Shown here one piece after another: positions 14,613 to 24,593 of a stretch of DNA of 39,076 nt (its first letter is position 1; the number at the start of each line of letters is the position of its first letter). A model generated the notes under the pieces. The model was given only the letters and a program-made list of their open reading frames with translations. It was not told the origin of the DNA and ran no database searches. The stretch comes from Methanobrevibacter sp. (lineage in GTDB: Archaea > Methanobacteriota > Methanobacteria > Methanobacteriales > Methanobacteriaceae). The position numbers and the translations under genes are program-made. The DNA is taken from assembly GCA_017646885.1 (NCBI GenBank), contig JAGCLR010000337.1, forward strand, positions 1-39,076. The letters are read 5' to 3'.

Positions 14613-15843
14613 AGATGCCGAATTTCTTGAACAGTTAGACGAAGCAGAATACACCGAAATGATAAAGGACAATATGAAAAATGCTCCTTTTGAAATTCGT
14701 GATTATCAAGATAAAGCAGTTCGTGCCGCATTGAAATACCATAAGGGTATTTTGCTTTCTTGTACCTCTAGTGGTAAGTCTTTAATGATTTACAACGCAG
14801 TCCGTTGTATTAGAAAGAAAGATTATAACCATATCCTTTTGATTGTTCCGAACATTATGCTTGTAGACCAGATGTATGATGACTTTAAGGACTATGGTTA
14901 TGACAACATAGATGACGAAGTAGAAAGATTGGGTGGCGGTCACGAAGCTACATTTGACAAACCAGTTTTGATTTCTACGTGGCAGAGTTTACAGAATAAA
15001 GACGCTGAGTTCTTTGAAAAATATAGTGCTGTGTTCGTGGATGAAGTTCACGGTGTAAAAGCAAATGTTATGACTAAACTAATGAAATGGTGTGTCAATG
15101 CTTATTACAAGATTGGTACAACTGGTACACTTCCTAATGATAAGTGCGATTTGTTACAAATTAGAGAAGTCGTTGGAGATGTCATATTTGAATTGAAGTC
15201 TAAGGAACTCATTGATGCTGGTGTATTGACAAAGATTAAGATTGCGAACATTATCGCAAAATACCCTGCTGAATTTATCAAGAAGAATAAGGGTAGAAGT
15301 TATCCTGAAGAAGTGAAAATGGTAGAAGAATACCAGGACCGAAATAAGGTGTTGGAACTTATTCTATCCCACACAGACCCTAGCCATAACATTCTAATTC
15401 TTATGAACCACTTGAAACACGTCAAACTAATTCAAGAATGGTTAGAAGAAAAGTATCCTGACAAGAAGGTTTCTGTAATCACCGGCGCTGTTAGTGGTTC
15501 GGAACGTAGCCAAATTCGTACAGGTATTGAGAATGAAGATGGAACTATTTTGTTAGCAACATATCAGACTATGAGTACTGGTGTTAATATGCCAAAGCTC
15601 CACGATGTTATTTTGTATGCTAATAGTAAGTCCAAAATCAAGGTTCTTCAGTCTATTGGACGTGGATTGCGTAAGCACAAAACAAAGAACCAGATTATTT
15701 TGTATGATGTGATTGATGATTTGACCTACCAGACATCTAGAGGTAGATTGGTAGAGAATTACTTGATTAAGCACTGGAAAGAACGAATGAACTATTACAA
15801 GGAGCAAGAGTTCCCGGTAATCAATACCTCAATTAACATATAG
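14593..15843 (+). CDS. uvsW: UvsW-type superfamily 2 helicase, catalytic part (frame 2 of split gene)
   Basis: Open from a TTG at 14593; no ATG and no clear ribosome site in a sensible place, which supports a frameshifted single gene. Motifs: Q39 in DYQDKAV, Walker A SCTSSGKS with Lys62, DEVH box (VFVDEVHG), TGTLPN, ATYQTMSTGVN and QSIGRGLRKH. T4 UvsW unwinds R-loops and branched recombination intermediates and helps shift replication from origin- to recombination-dependent initiation. The total length with the N-terminal part (about 500 aa) equals T4 UvsW. Confidence 0.88.
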   Translation: MNLNGFRDAEFLEQLDEAEYTEMIKDNMKNAPFEIRDYQDKAVRAALKYHKGILLSCTSSGKSLMIYNAVRCIRKKDYNHILLIVPNIMLVDQMYDDFKDYGYDNIDDEVERLGGGHEATFDKPVLISTWQSLQNKDAEFFEKYSAVFVDEVHGVKANVMTKLMKWCVNAYYKIGTTGTLPNDKCDLLQIREVVGDVIFELKSKELIDAGVLTKIKIANIIAKYPAEFIKKNKGRSYPEEVKMVEEYQDRNKVLELILSHTDPSHNILILMNHLKHVKLIQEWLEEKYPDKKVSVITGAVSGSERSQIRTGIENEDGTILLATYQTMSTGVNMPKLHDVILYANSKSKIKVLQSIGRGLRKHKTKNQIILYDVIDDLTYQTSRGRLVENYLIKHWKERMNYYKEQEFPVINTSINI

Positions 15844-15847
15844 TGGC

Positions 15848-15855
15848 TATAAATA
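15848..15855 (+). promoter_or_regulatory. T4-type late promoter box TATAAATA
   Basis: Exact TATAAATA between the helicase stop (15843) and the first structural gene (ATG 15863). By the T4 spacing transcription would begin near 15861, only about two bases before the ATG, giving an almost leaderless message. It is well placed to start the structural block at 15863-23638. Confidence 0.6.
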
Positions 15856-15862
15856 CATTACT

Positions 15863-18109
15863 ATGGCAGTAGAGAATGATATAAGTAAAATCACTGTATG
15901 TACGATTGATTGTAACCCTGACAACCCAGACGAAAATGGTAAGTTATATGACTTGCGTGAAACCGCAGAATATGACAAACCATTTTCAGTTGAAGGTTAT
16001 AATGAAGATGTGTACATTACCTCGTATGAAAATGACTACGTATACAAATTAAACAAAAAAATAAGTGAAATTAACTGGGAAACTGATGATTTCACAAAAT
16101 TAGAAGAATTTACTGTAAATAGTCATTTCTTATTAGATGGTCGCGGCGAATTTATTTTCAGTAAAAAATTATTGACCCAGTATGGTATTGGGTTCGTATT
16201 AAGTGATTGGCTGGAAAAGAAAACAGACAATGGTGTTACTAAAGTATGGGTTCATTTTAAACCAGCATATATGGGTAACTGGTGTGGAACTGATACAACA
16301 GACATTTGGGATGATGAGTTATATTCATTCTACAATTTAAAGACTTATGAATACACAGTTGGTGGTGTATCAAAAAATGTTTTGTATGATTTGGTAGACG
16401 AAGGTAATAGTGCTGTTGATTCGTGCGAAGAGTTCCTAAAGAAATATGGAAAATACGAAAACATAAATTATAATAATAATTTTCAAGATGCTATTAGTAC
16501 AGAAAACTGGCGTAAATTCTTATTGAGTAGAAAATTCCCAGGAGTCAAGTTAAAGAAATTTGATTATAGTTTAGTAGATGGACAAATTGTTATTGATAAT
16601 TTTACAGATGATGTTGAAATAGGTCCTAATGGTGGTACTGATTTAACATTCATTTGCCCACATTATGTTTGTGCTGAATACAGAACTCCTACTTATGTTT
16701 TCATAAGATATAAGTTTGAAAATTATGTTGCGGCTTTAACGGCTGCTACAACATCTGGTGTAGCACATCAGTTGGTTAAATTGGAATTATTGTCATTTTG
16801 GGAAACAGTACAGGGTGGAACAACTTATATGTTCTACTATCCTGGTTTATCATCTGCTACCCCTAACTTATATAATGAGTCAAATGATGCCACAACATAT
16901 AATGACATTGTTTCGCATACTGCCATTACAGAAAATGGTAGTTTCATAGTAAGAGAACAGAAATATACTTATTTCCCAGTTCAAATGGATGACATTAGTC
17001 CAATTCACGCTGTACAAGAAACTACATTATGGAGTTATAAAGATTTATCAAGATACTCAAAATCAACTAATGTATTTTCTATCGTTAATAAGAATATAAC
17101 TTCTGTTCCTTCAGCTGACGAAATTTTGAATAAAGAATTGGAAGAAAATAAATTAAAATACCAAACTCCAGCAGAATACTATGCTAAATCATTAACCAAT
17201 TTTAATGAAAATGTTGAAAACGCATTTTCAGACATTGGTGAAGACCGAAATTGGTTTTGGGTAGATACTATTAAGAACTGGTGTATCTATATTGAAAAAG
17301 AAGGTATATTACAACTAATGTGCTGGAACGGTATTGATGGTTGGGATTCTGTATTTGACATAATGGTTGCTAGAAATGCAGCTAATCTATATTATTTGGC
17401 AAGAAAGTATTTGTATTCACCATATTTCTTTATGGATGGAATAGCTTATCCAAATGACAGATGGGGATGTTTCGTTCCTATACGTTATCCAAATGGTGTA
17501 ATAGCACAAATCTATTATAGAACTTTAATTTTGACTGGTGATACGAATGTAAAGAACTACAATAATAAGTTCCAAAACTTACACGATACAAAGATTTATC
17601 AAACTGGTGAAAGAAACGAAATCGCAAATACAGGTCTAGGTGCTAGAACGACTGCAGCAGGAACTACAATTCCAGTAGATACAACTAGACAAGCCGTTTT
17701 CGCTGTTCCTACACAGTATTGTCCTGTATTGTTTAAACAAACTAATGGCAATATAGCATTGAGTTATACTTATTATGTTGTTGGTAATGGTTATGGTGTT
17801 AATACAGAAACAAACCCATTCCATATTATATCACCAACTGTAGCAAATGAAAGATGTAGAGATATATTCGGCGCCGGTGATGACAAAACGATTGACAAAG
17901 ACTGGAAACGATACTTTACATTAGATTTCACTGAAGAAAGAAGTAGCGAAATTCACTCAAGTAATGACGATACCATTTATGGTGCAGCTAGTTTGACATT
18001 TAATGTTGCTGAAAAGAAAATAAATAGTATAACAATAGCTGCTAACAGACCAAACCCAGGAACTAATAATAAAGATAGACAAGATTATATTGAAAGATGG
18101 GATAAGTAA
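15863..18109 (+). CDS. Large structural protein (tail/baseplate or fibre), 748 aa
   Basis: No Shine-Dalgarno sequence precedes the ATG; a late box lies seven bases upstream. The protein is Asn/Asp/Tyr/Thr-rich, beta-like and low in Lys/Glu helices, as phage fibre and baseplate proteins often are. No diagnostic domain recognised. It is followed, each overlapping by TAATG, by the 1306-aa, 272-aa and gp14-like genes, so a virion role is inferred from context and composition. Confidence 0.6.
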   Translation: MAVENDISKITVCTIDCNPDNPDENGKLYDLRETAEYDKPFSVEGYNEDVYITSYENDYVYKLNKKISEINWETDDFTKLEEFTVNSHFLLDGRGEFIFSKKLLTQYGIGFVLSDWLEKKTDNGVTKVWVHFKPAYMGNWCGTDTTDIWDDELYSFYNLKTYEYTVGGVSKNVLYDLVDEGNSAVDSCEEFLKKYGKYENINYNNNFQDAISTENWRKFLLSRKFPGVKLKKFDYSLVDGQIVIDNFTDDVEIGPNGGTDLTFICPHYVCAEYRTPTYVFIRYKFENYVAALTAATTSGVAHQLVKLELLSFWETVQGGTTYMFYYPGLSSATPNLYNESNDATTYNDIVSHTAITENGSFIVREQKYTYFPVQMDDISPIHAVQETTLWSYKDLSRYSKSTNVFSIVNKNITSVPSADEILNKELEENKLKYQTPAEYYAKSLTNFNENVENAFSDIGEDRNWFWVDTIKNWCIYIEKEGILQLMCWNGIDGWDSVFDIMVARNAANLYYLARKYLYSPYFFMDGIAYPNDRWGCFVPIRYPNGVIAQIYYRTLILTGDTNVKNYNNKFQNLHDTKIYQTGERNEIANTGLGARTTAAGTTIPVDTTRQAVFAVPTQYCPVLFKQTNGNIALSYTYYVVGNGYGVNTETNPFHIISPTVANERCRDIFGAGDDKTIDKDWKRYFTLDFTEERSSEIHSSNDDTIYGAASLTFNVAEKKINSITIAANRPNPGTNNKDRQDYIERWDK

Positions 18110-21100
18110 TGAGTTCATTTGTATTTAATGATTTTAAGAAAAGATACTTGAATGGAGAAGTTCCAAGTGCAGACCATTGGACCTTTATTCCAGTCAATGA
18201 ATCTTTTAAAACAGATTTTGAATTTAATGACATTCGTTTAGACCATTATAGAAGTTTAAGTGACTTTAGAGATGTATCAAATAGTAAAAAAGAAAATGAC
18301 AAGAATATGTTTACTTATTCTGGTACAGAAGATAAAACAAGTAATGGTAAAGCTGATTATGTAAATGTAACTGGTGATAATTTTAGATTACACGGTACTA
18401 CTTTATATAGCGGCAGCAAGGTTACATACAAATGGACTAAAGTAATTGAAGACCAGGAATTTAACAATAAACCACTTTATGTAACTACTGAAAACTATGA
18501 AACATTCTTGGAATTCTATAAAGAGTCAGTTAAAGATAACCCATACATTCAGACATATTTAGGTCGCGGTGGTTTCTATTTCATTCGTTCTAAAGACGAA
18601 CTTGAATGGTTCGCAGATCGTAGTAATTACAATAATACTATCGTCGGTGTTATCGGCGATAATTTGGAAGGTGTAATTAACAAACCTATTGGTGTTAATG
18701 AGGATAAACCTTTCAATGGTATATTAGATGGTAACTATTATACACTTGACATTTCCATTAAAGCACAAAGTACTGACAACGGTGTTGTTGGTATTCTCGG
18801 CCCATTTGGTATAGTTAGAAACTTCAAACTAATTAACAGTAAGAATGTTAATAGTATTACTTGTGAAAAGGGTATTACATTATCCCACATTAAGAATGAC
18901 GGACGAGATGTTAACTGTGGTTTGTTGGTTGGTAGAAACTATGGCTTAATTGAAAACATTGACGCTAAAAATTTGGGCAACTTTAACATTTATGGTTGCG
19001 TTCCAAGTGTTTATTCTGTAACAAACAAATCAGACGATTATAAGTGGAATGAAACTGAAAATTTCGTTAGAAAGAAATTTGACGAAAATAACGAAAACTT
19101 TATGTATCTAAACTCATTCTGTATAAACTCTCCAGGTAACATTTGTCCTTATGTTGGTTATTTCAACGAAGGTAAATTTGCTGATGATGCTTGTGGTTTA
19201 ATGACTGATTTGAAAATTACTGCTATTGGCGATGGTGGTTTTAATTTACGTTCTTGTGAAGACTATTTTGCTAACTGGGGTCAGCAATTATTATCTTATG
19301 ATGGTGCTGTTGATAACGGATTTGATTTATCATTTACTGTTGGTTATTACGGGTCAAAACAAAGTGTTTATAACCCAGATCAAATTTATGTTTGGTATAG
19401 ACCTCTAGGAAACTATTATGTAAATGGTTATGCTGATACAGCATATAAGTCTACATACATTGAACGTGCATCTGCTGACTATGATTTGACATTTAGTTCT
19501 ATTTTGTCAAATAAGGCATTAAAGACTTATTTGAAGAACCCATTGTATTATGGATTTGATAATTTCGGATTTTATACTGTTCGTGGTGTTGGTAAATATG
19601 AATCAACTGTAACTTCTTGGATAGAAAACTATAACAGTAACCTTTGTCAAAAAGCATTAGGAACTGCATATAGTATGAATTCCGCATTAAAACCAAGTTA
19701 TGAAACAACAAGATGCTCAATGCGTTTACATCCACAAGCTAGAGCTGCATATAATGTTGGTATCATTATTGGTTCTAACTATGGTACCGCTAATAACATA
19801 CAAATTAGTGCTATTGTAAAGAACACCAGTAACTTCGTTGGTTTCATTGGTGGTCTTGCTGGTAAACAGTCTTATGGTCAGGTAAACAATGTAATCGTTT
19901 CTATGGATAACGAACTTGTTTATGATTTAGGTAGCCAACCGGAATATGGTGATATAGTTTATTATAAACAAACTCCAGTATTCCCAGATGTTATCAAGAA
20001 TTATATACAAGGTAAATTAAATGATTCTGTTGGTAAGAATAATTTAGTTAACTGGTATTGTAAGCCCTGGTATGACGAAAACCGAGACGATGCTAATACA
20101 CTCCCATATACTTGTAACACTGCACAGACAGTTACTGACGATGTTATTTCTTATAAATTAAGACCAATTTTCATTGTAGGTGGTTTGTTCGGACGATATG
20201 TTCCAAGTTATGGTTCTAATTCTAATTATTCTACATTAAAGACATTCGTTAATAATTCTACTGTGTTGTATAAGGACAACTACAGTACAACTAATGATGA
20301 ATTTAAACGAGCTGAAAATGCTTTCGGTGTTCTTGCTGGTAAGGTAGATTATGCTACGAACTCATACAATTTCTATTTTGAAGCTGGCATGGCTTGTAAT
20401 AATTGTGAATTTTCTGCTTTGAGTTTCGTTGGTGAACCATTTAAAGTATATGGTAACTATTTTGATGGTAAAGAATGGACTCCAGTTGGTACTGACCTGG
20501 GTAATGGTACTTCCGCATTAGACCAAGCACATTCTGTAAATCATTATGTTGGTGTTTATGAATTGAAGTATAATACAATAGACCCTGTTGTTTATACTGT
20601 TAATAGTGCTATAACTGCTAAACCAGATGGTTCATATTATTATTCATACTCAGATACATCAGTTTGGCCTCCAATAACAGTTACTGCATCTGGATATATG
20701 CCTAAAGATAAAAGGTCTTTGAGTGAACAAGGAATTTATTGGGCAGCAGACTATCCAATAGATTTATCTTCACATAATGGCGGTATGATTAAATCGCACA
20801 ATATGTTTGGATTCGTTTATGCTGATGACCCTGATTTAACATTGTCAGATGGTAATAGATGGGACGTTTTGCATAAGTATTATAATGCCCCTAACTTTGA
20901 CCCTACTGCATTAAATGGTGGTTATAACAAACGAAATATGGCTTCTAAACTTATAGCATTAAATAATTGTTATTCTAACATTGACAACTGGATTCAACTT
21001 TATGACGATTATATGAACCAATGGAACTATATGAAGATTCCAGATGTATATGCAGGTAAAACTGCTTTTGATGCTAATGAACTTTATATTATTAAAAAGT

Positions 21101-22029
21101 ATTGGAATAGAAATAGAACAAAATATAATGGCTATCAAAATAATGGGGCAAGACTTTCCGCTGAAGGTATATTGAGCTGGGACCCTGCTTCTGCAGCACT
21201 TTATACAAGTGCTATACCAGGAACAACCGCCCAAGTAAGTAGTTTATATATTGAAGGTTTAATCAGCACACAAATTAACCCTTATGTTTCATTAGCCACA
21301 CAAAATACTTATGATGGTTATACTACTGTTCAGTATAATCACTTTGCTTGGTATACTGGTACAAATGATGTTACTTATTCATTGAATCAACATACATTCT
21401 CAGCTTTTGAAGTCAATGGTTTGTATGATTTCGCTAATGTTTACAATAACCCACGAAAATATGAAAAGAACTTATTGACTCATTACAATATGGCTTGGAA
21501 TGTTTCTTTTGACAGAGATATAGTTTGGTATGACCGAATTCCTTATTTCCCACAAAGACAAACTGACGATACTTACTACTATTATACTTACAATACAACA
21601 TTATCAGAACCAAACAAAATCAATAGTAATAATTTTAACACATTGACAAATGCTTTTGCGTTCACATTACCAATAACATTTACTGCTGAAAATAATAAAT
21701 TTGGTTATACAACACCTATCATTGGTGAAAATGAAGCAACCAATGATTACATTACTATTGGTCAGTATTTCTCTCCAGCTGAAATTAGAAATAACATTGA
21801 AAAGTCTATTCATAAAGACAATAAAGGTTATAAGTACTTCACAACAACCAGTGTTTCATCTAATGAAAACTTTGGTGGTTTGCTGGTAGTAGATAGTTCA
21901 GGCCGAAATGTTATGTTTATGGATAACGAAACAAATATGCCTATCACTGGTAATTCTGTTGCTTTCAAAGCAGTAGGATTGACAAACATAAATAAAGTTA
22001 GAGATAACAAATTGGTATTGAGTGTTTAA
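18109..22029 (+). CDS. Giant fibre/adhesin-like structural protein with GLUG-like repeats, 1306 aa
   Basis: Largest gene here. Contains repeated Gly-rich turns of the GLUG/beta-helix kind: GVVGILGPFGIVRNF (about residue 225), CGLLVGRNYGLIENI (268), VGIIIGSNYGTANNI (549), VGFIGGLAGKQSYGQVNNV (575), VGGLFGRY (690), FGVLAGK (738). Long Tyr/Asn-rich stretches follow. Such repeats are typical of right-handed beta-helix adhesins and phage receptor-binding fibres. The last 100 residues may form a separate tip or trimerisation domain (inference). TAATG-coupled on both sides. Confidence 0.65.
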   Translation: MSSFVFNDFKKRYLNGEVPSADHWTFIPVNESFKTDFEFNDIRLDHYRSLSDFRDVSNSKKENDKNMFTYSGTEDKTSNGKADYVNVTGDNFRLHGTTLYSGSKVTYKWTKVIEDQEFNNKPLYVTTENYETFLEFYKESVKDNPYIQTYLGRGGFYFIRSKDELEWFADRSNYNNTIVGVIGDNLEGVINKPIGVNEDKPFNGILDGNYYTLDISIKAQSTDNGVVGILGPFGIVRNFKLINSKNVNSITCEKGITLSHIKNDGRDVNCGLLVGRNYGLIENIDAKNLGNFNIYGCVPSVYSVTNKSDDYKWNETENFVRKKFDENNENFMYLNSFCINSPGNICPYVGYFNEGKFADDACGLMTDLKITAIGDGGFNLRSCEDYFANWGQQLLSYDGAVDNGFDLSFTVGYYGSKQSVYNPDQIYVWYRPLGNYYVNGYADTAYKSTYIERASADYDLTFSSILSNKALKTYLKNPLYYGFDNFGFYTVRGVGKYESTVTSWIENYNSNLCQKALGTAYSMNSALKPSYETTRCSMRLHPQARAAYNVGIIIGSNYGTANNIQISAIVKNTSNFVGFIGGLAGKQSYGQVNNVIVSMDNELVYDLGSQPEYGDIVYYKQTPVFPDVIKNYIQGKLNDSVGKNNLVNWYCKPWYDENRDDANTLPYTCNTAQTVTDDVISYKLRPIFIVGGLFGRYVPSYGSNSNYSTLKTFVNNSTVLYKDNYSTTNDEFKRAENAFGVLAGKVDYATNSYNFYFEAGMACNNCEFSALSFVGEPFKVYGNYFDGKEWTPVGTDLGNGTSALDQAHSVNHYVGVYELKYNTIDPVVYTVNSAITAKPDGSYYYSYSDTSVWPPITVTASGYMPKDKRSLSEQGIYWAADYPIDLSSHNGGMIKSHNMFGFVYADDPDLTLSDGNRWDVLHKYYNAPNFDPTALNGGYNKRNMASKLIALNNCYSNIDNWIQLYDDYMNQWNYMKIPDVYAGKTAFDANELYIIKKYWNRNRTKYNGYQNNGARLSAEGILSWDPASAALYTSAIPGTTAQVSSLYIEGLISTQINPYVSLATQNTYDGYTTVQYNHFAWYTGTNDVTYSLNQHTFSAFEVNGLYDFANVYNNPRKYEKNLLTHYNMAWNVSFDRDIVWYDRIPYFPQRQTDDTYYYYTYNTTLSEPNKINSNNFNTLTNAFAFTLPITFTAENNKFGYTTPIIGENEATNDYITIGQYFSPAEIRNNIEKSIHKDNKGYKYFTTTSVSSNENFGGLLVVDSSGRNVMFMDNETNMPITGNSVAFKAVGLTNINKVRDNKLVLSV

Positions 22030-22847
22030 TGTCTTGGTCAGGTCATAAAGAATGTATATTTAATGCTTTTAAGTATTCGCTTGGTATGGGCGAACTCAAA
22101 GGTCTTGATTACGGCAAGTTAAAAATTAACATTACTGATGTGAACTTCTATGATACTAATTTTAGAAGAATGAAAGGACTTAAAGATGAAAGAACAACTA
22201 CTGATAAGAATTTAGACTATAATAAAATTAGACTTGGTGATTTGAAAGGGGCATACAAGTGGAATGTTTACGATAATAGTGGAAAACTGATTGCTGAAAA
22301 AGGACTAAGTACACATATCGTTACAACCAAACTAATTTTACAAAATGTTATTAGCGATTCATTCAATAAAGATACTGGATATACTTCCGAAGCATCTTAT
22401 GAACAAATGATGAACATTCCTGCTTCAGCTAAAATTTTTTCTTACGATAATAACAATTCCTGGGTAACAGGAGATTTGGATTGGTCTATAACAGCACCAT
22501 CAAATACTGCTACAATGGAATACTTCAAGAATGAATATAACTTTAAGACTGACTATAATAAAACAGAATACCAGTCTTATGGATTGGATGTAAACAAACT
22601 TGAAGAGAGTGTAGTTAGATTGTCTGCTGATTCATTTATTATGGATGACCGATACATTGGAACTAATACTGTTGCTATGGACTATGGTGCTGCCGGTGTA
22701 TTATTAACTTATGAAGATGAAGAAAGAGGTCTTACTGGAAAGAACGAACTACCAGTAGCATTTTATGATTTTGGTAAAACATTACATTCAAATTATAACT
22801 TCTTACAAATTGACTGGCACGAAGACGGAATTATAAAGGCGGAATAA
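22029..22847 (+). CDS. Unknown virion protein, 272 aa
   Basis: Starts with SWSGHKECIFNAFKYSLGMGE and contains YKWNVYDNSGKLIAEKGLS, a beta-hairpin-rich region typical of virion assembly proteins. No family identified; its place directly before the gp14-like gene makes a neck/tail-completion or fibre-associated role likely. Coupled by TAATG both sides and transcribed with the structural block. Confidence 0.5.
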   Translation: MSWSGHKECIFNAFKYSLGMGELKGLDYGKLKINITDVNFYDTNFRRMKGLKDERTTTDKNLDYNKIRLGDLKGAYKWNVYDNSGKLIAEKGLSTHIVTTKLILQNVISDSFNKDTGYTSEASYEQMMNIPASAKIFSYDNNNSWVTGDLDWSITAPSNTATMEYFKNEYNFKTDYNKTEYQSYGLDVNKLEESVVRLSADSFIMDDRYIGTNTVAMDYGAAGVLLTYEDEERGLTGKNELPVAFYDFGKTLHSNYNFLQIDWHEDGIIKAE

Positions 22848-23638
22848 TGTCAAGCACAGTAAATACAAACATTACAGCATATCCGTGGTTATGTTCAACA
22901 ATGCCCAAAACAAATGACTGGGATTGTTATTCGTCAGCTGGTAACATTGTAACAGAAGACGAAGGCCATCAAGCTGAAGCATACACAACCGAAGCCTATG
23001 GTACATTCGGTCTTCAGGTAGTTTATTATAAAGTATCTGAGAATTTGGAGAGAGATAAAATTTTGGGTGAAGACCAATTACAGGTAGTCCAAAGAGCTTT
23101 CAATATAGTAATGTATACTGAACAACTACCTCCAAATGTTCGCACATACCAATTACAAGGTATTTGGGGTGAAGATGTTATAACCTGTTTCGTGGGAGTA
23201 ACGGCATTCAAATACTGGAGCACTTATGGTGGAAAGGACAGAAACACACCAAAAGTTTATGACGATTTTGTGCCAAGAATTGGGGATGTTGTGTATTTGC
23301 CACAGAATGAAACATTTTACGAAATTAGAGATGTCAAATACTATCAGGAAGCATTTGGATTGCAGTCCCATACTTATACATTGACATTGAGAGTTTATAA
23401 GGACACGAAACTAACAATAGATTTCCGAAATGAAACTATCAGTGACAAGTCCGACCCGATTTACAATGTTGCTACAAGTGATTTCCCTGAACAATACCAG
23501 ATAAATGACCCATTGAAAAAGAATGATTTGTTGGAGGACGAAAATCTAGTTAAATCTGACAATGTAAATTATATGGACGTCATTTACCACAAAGAAGACG
23601 AAGGCCGACCTAGAATAGACCCGTTTGACGGTTGGTAA
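22847..23638 (+). CDS. Neck protein, T4 gp14-like
   Basis: 263 aa, close to T4 gp14 (256 aa). The order of features matches from memory of gp14: an early segment FGLQVVYYKVSENLERDKILGED (T4: [21 protein letters not shown]), a central FNIVMYTEQL, then P-R-I-GDVVYLPQNETFYEIRDVKYY (T4: [21 protein letters not shown]) and a final beta-rich part. gp14 joins head and tail at the neck. Last gene of the structural block; the dyad/terminator/promoter cassette at 23657 follows. Confidence 0.65.
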   Translation: MSSTVNTNITAYPWLCSTMPKTNDWDCYSSAGNIVTEDEGHQAEAYTTEAYGTFGLQVVYYKVSENLERDKILGEDQLQVVQRAFNIVMYTEQLPPNVRTYQLQGIWGEDVITCFVGVTAFKYWSTYGGKDRNTPKVYDDFVPRIGDVVYLPQNETFYEIRDVKYYQEAFGLQSHTYTLTLRVYKDTKLTIDFRNETISDKSDPIYNVATSDFPEQYQINDPLKKNDLLEDENLVKSDNVNYMDVIYHKEDEGRPRIDPFDGW

Positions 23639-23656
23639 ACAAAAATTTACACCTTT

Positions 23657-23674
23657 TGTAAATATAATTTTACA
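23657..23674. promoter_or_regulatory. Dyad operator TGTAAA-N6-TTTACA
   Basis: Perfect inverted repeat ending 19 bp before the -35 box at 23694. An additional TTTACA lies just upstream (23646-23651), so a second overlapping dyad TTTACA/TGTAAA exists here. Confidence 0.75.
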
Positions 23675-23685
23675 TAAATCTTCAG

Positions 23686-23715
23686 TTCGCTCATTGACAA
23701 AATGGGCGAATTTTT
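23686..23715 (+). terminator. Terminator hairpin embedded in promoter P3
   Basis: 9-bp stem TTCGCTCAT / ATGGGCGAA (one T-G pair) at 23686-23694 and 23702-23710, followed by five T. Most of the -35 box is in the loop, and the T-run lies in the spacer. Ends the structural operon. Confidence 0.75.
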
Positions 23716-23722
23716 CTATATT
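23694..23722 (+). promoter_or_regulatory. Sigma70 promoter P3
   Basis: TTGACA 23694-23699, TATATT 23717-23722, 17-bp spacer. Drives the array beginning at 23746. Confidence 0.85.
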
Positions 23723-23745
23723 ATGTAAAAACGAGAGATACAACT

Positions 23746-24216
23746 ATGAAAATGACTAAACGGTTTGAAAAGAAGCTCAAAGCTCTAGCGGACAAAATGG
23801 GTTTAGACACCAATTTTGACTGGGATTTGGGTTGGTTTGATTTCCTGTCAAAGGATTTAATCAAGCTCGGCTGTGTTCGTTTTTATGGTTATGGAATGAA
23901 CACCAAGCGGCAGTTACAGATTTATGTAGCAACTGCATACACGAAAATTTGTTATTACGAAAATGGCTCAAAATGGAATGGTTATGGCTGGGCAGCTACA
24001 CAAAATGCGTTACATATTTGGGACCCGGCAACACCAGGACATATTAAAACTGCCGAAGAAGGAACAACTCACGAAACACTAATTTTCAATGACGAAAACG
24101 AACCAACTGAAGAAATAATTTTAGGATTTCTTGAAGCTAGTTTTACTCATTGTATGAGAGCCAGGTTTTTGGAAAAAGAAAAAGAAAGACTTAAATCTAT
24201 GCGGGAGGATTTCTAA
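23746..24216 (+). CDS. Unknown Asp-Phe-tagged protein, 156 aa
   Basis: First gene behind P3, with GAGAGATAC before the ATG; a second in-frame ATG two codons on is possible. N-terminal basic helix FEKKLKALADKMGL, Trp/Gly/Tyr-rich beta centre (DWDLGWFDF, GYGWAATQNALHIW), C-terminal helix ending RLKSMREDF. Layout and several positions resemble the gene at 25989 (K-x-G, W-x-x-GW, YGY), suggesting paralogy. Confidence 0.82.
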   Translation: MKMTKRFEKKLKALADKMGLDTNFDWDLGWFDFLSKDLIKLGCVRFYGYGMNTKRQLQIYVATAYTKICYYENGSKWNGYGWAATQNALHIWDPATPGHIKTAEEGTTHETLIFNDENEPTEEIILGFLEASFTHCMRARFLEKEKERLKSMREDF

Positions 24217-24593
24217 TGAATTTTGCTGGAGAAAAATTGAACAAATTCAGGTCAGAAGTAGACATTTTTATGTTGCTTGATTATTTGAAAGAAAAGCTCG
24301 GTTGGAATTGGGTAAGGTCCGACCTGAAATGTTCGGATTTTGAATTTCAAATTTCCACAAATGATAAGTGGACATTTAAAGAAGATTTCTGTTCAGTATA
24401 CATGCCGAAACACGAAAATAAATTTTATTTTTGTTTGATTATGAAGGATTTCGGATATGTGAAACAAAAAGTAGATGTTTGCGAATTTCTTGAAACTACT
24501 GATGAACTAATTGAATGGTTGCGTGGTCAGCATCAACTGATTAAGCAAATTTACATTAGAGAACGGGAAAAGAAAATGAGAGAGGATTTCTAA
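24216..24593 (+). CDS. Unknown Asp-Phe-tagged protein, 125 aa
   Basis: GGAGGATTTC in the previous gene's tag is its ribosome site (TAATG overlap). Helical N-terminus (VDIFMLLDYLKEKLGWNW), central strands (NKFYFCLIMKDFGYV), acidic helix, and basic end REREKKMREDF. Cys and Trp present but no metal motif. Function unknown. Confidence 0.8.
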   Translation: MNFAGEKLNKFRSEVDIFMLLDYLKEKLGWNWVRSDLKCSDFEFQISTNDKWTFKEDFCSVYMPKHENKFYFCLIMKDFGYVKQKVDVCEFLETTDELIEWLRGQHQLIKQIYIREREKKMREDF

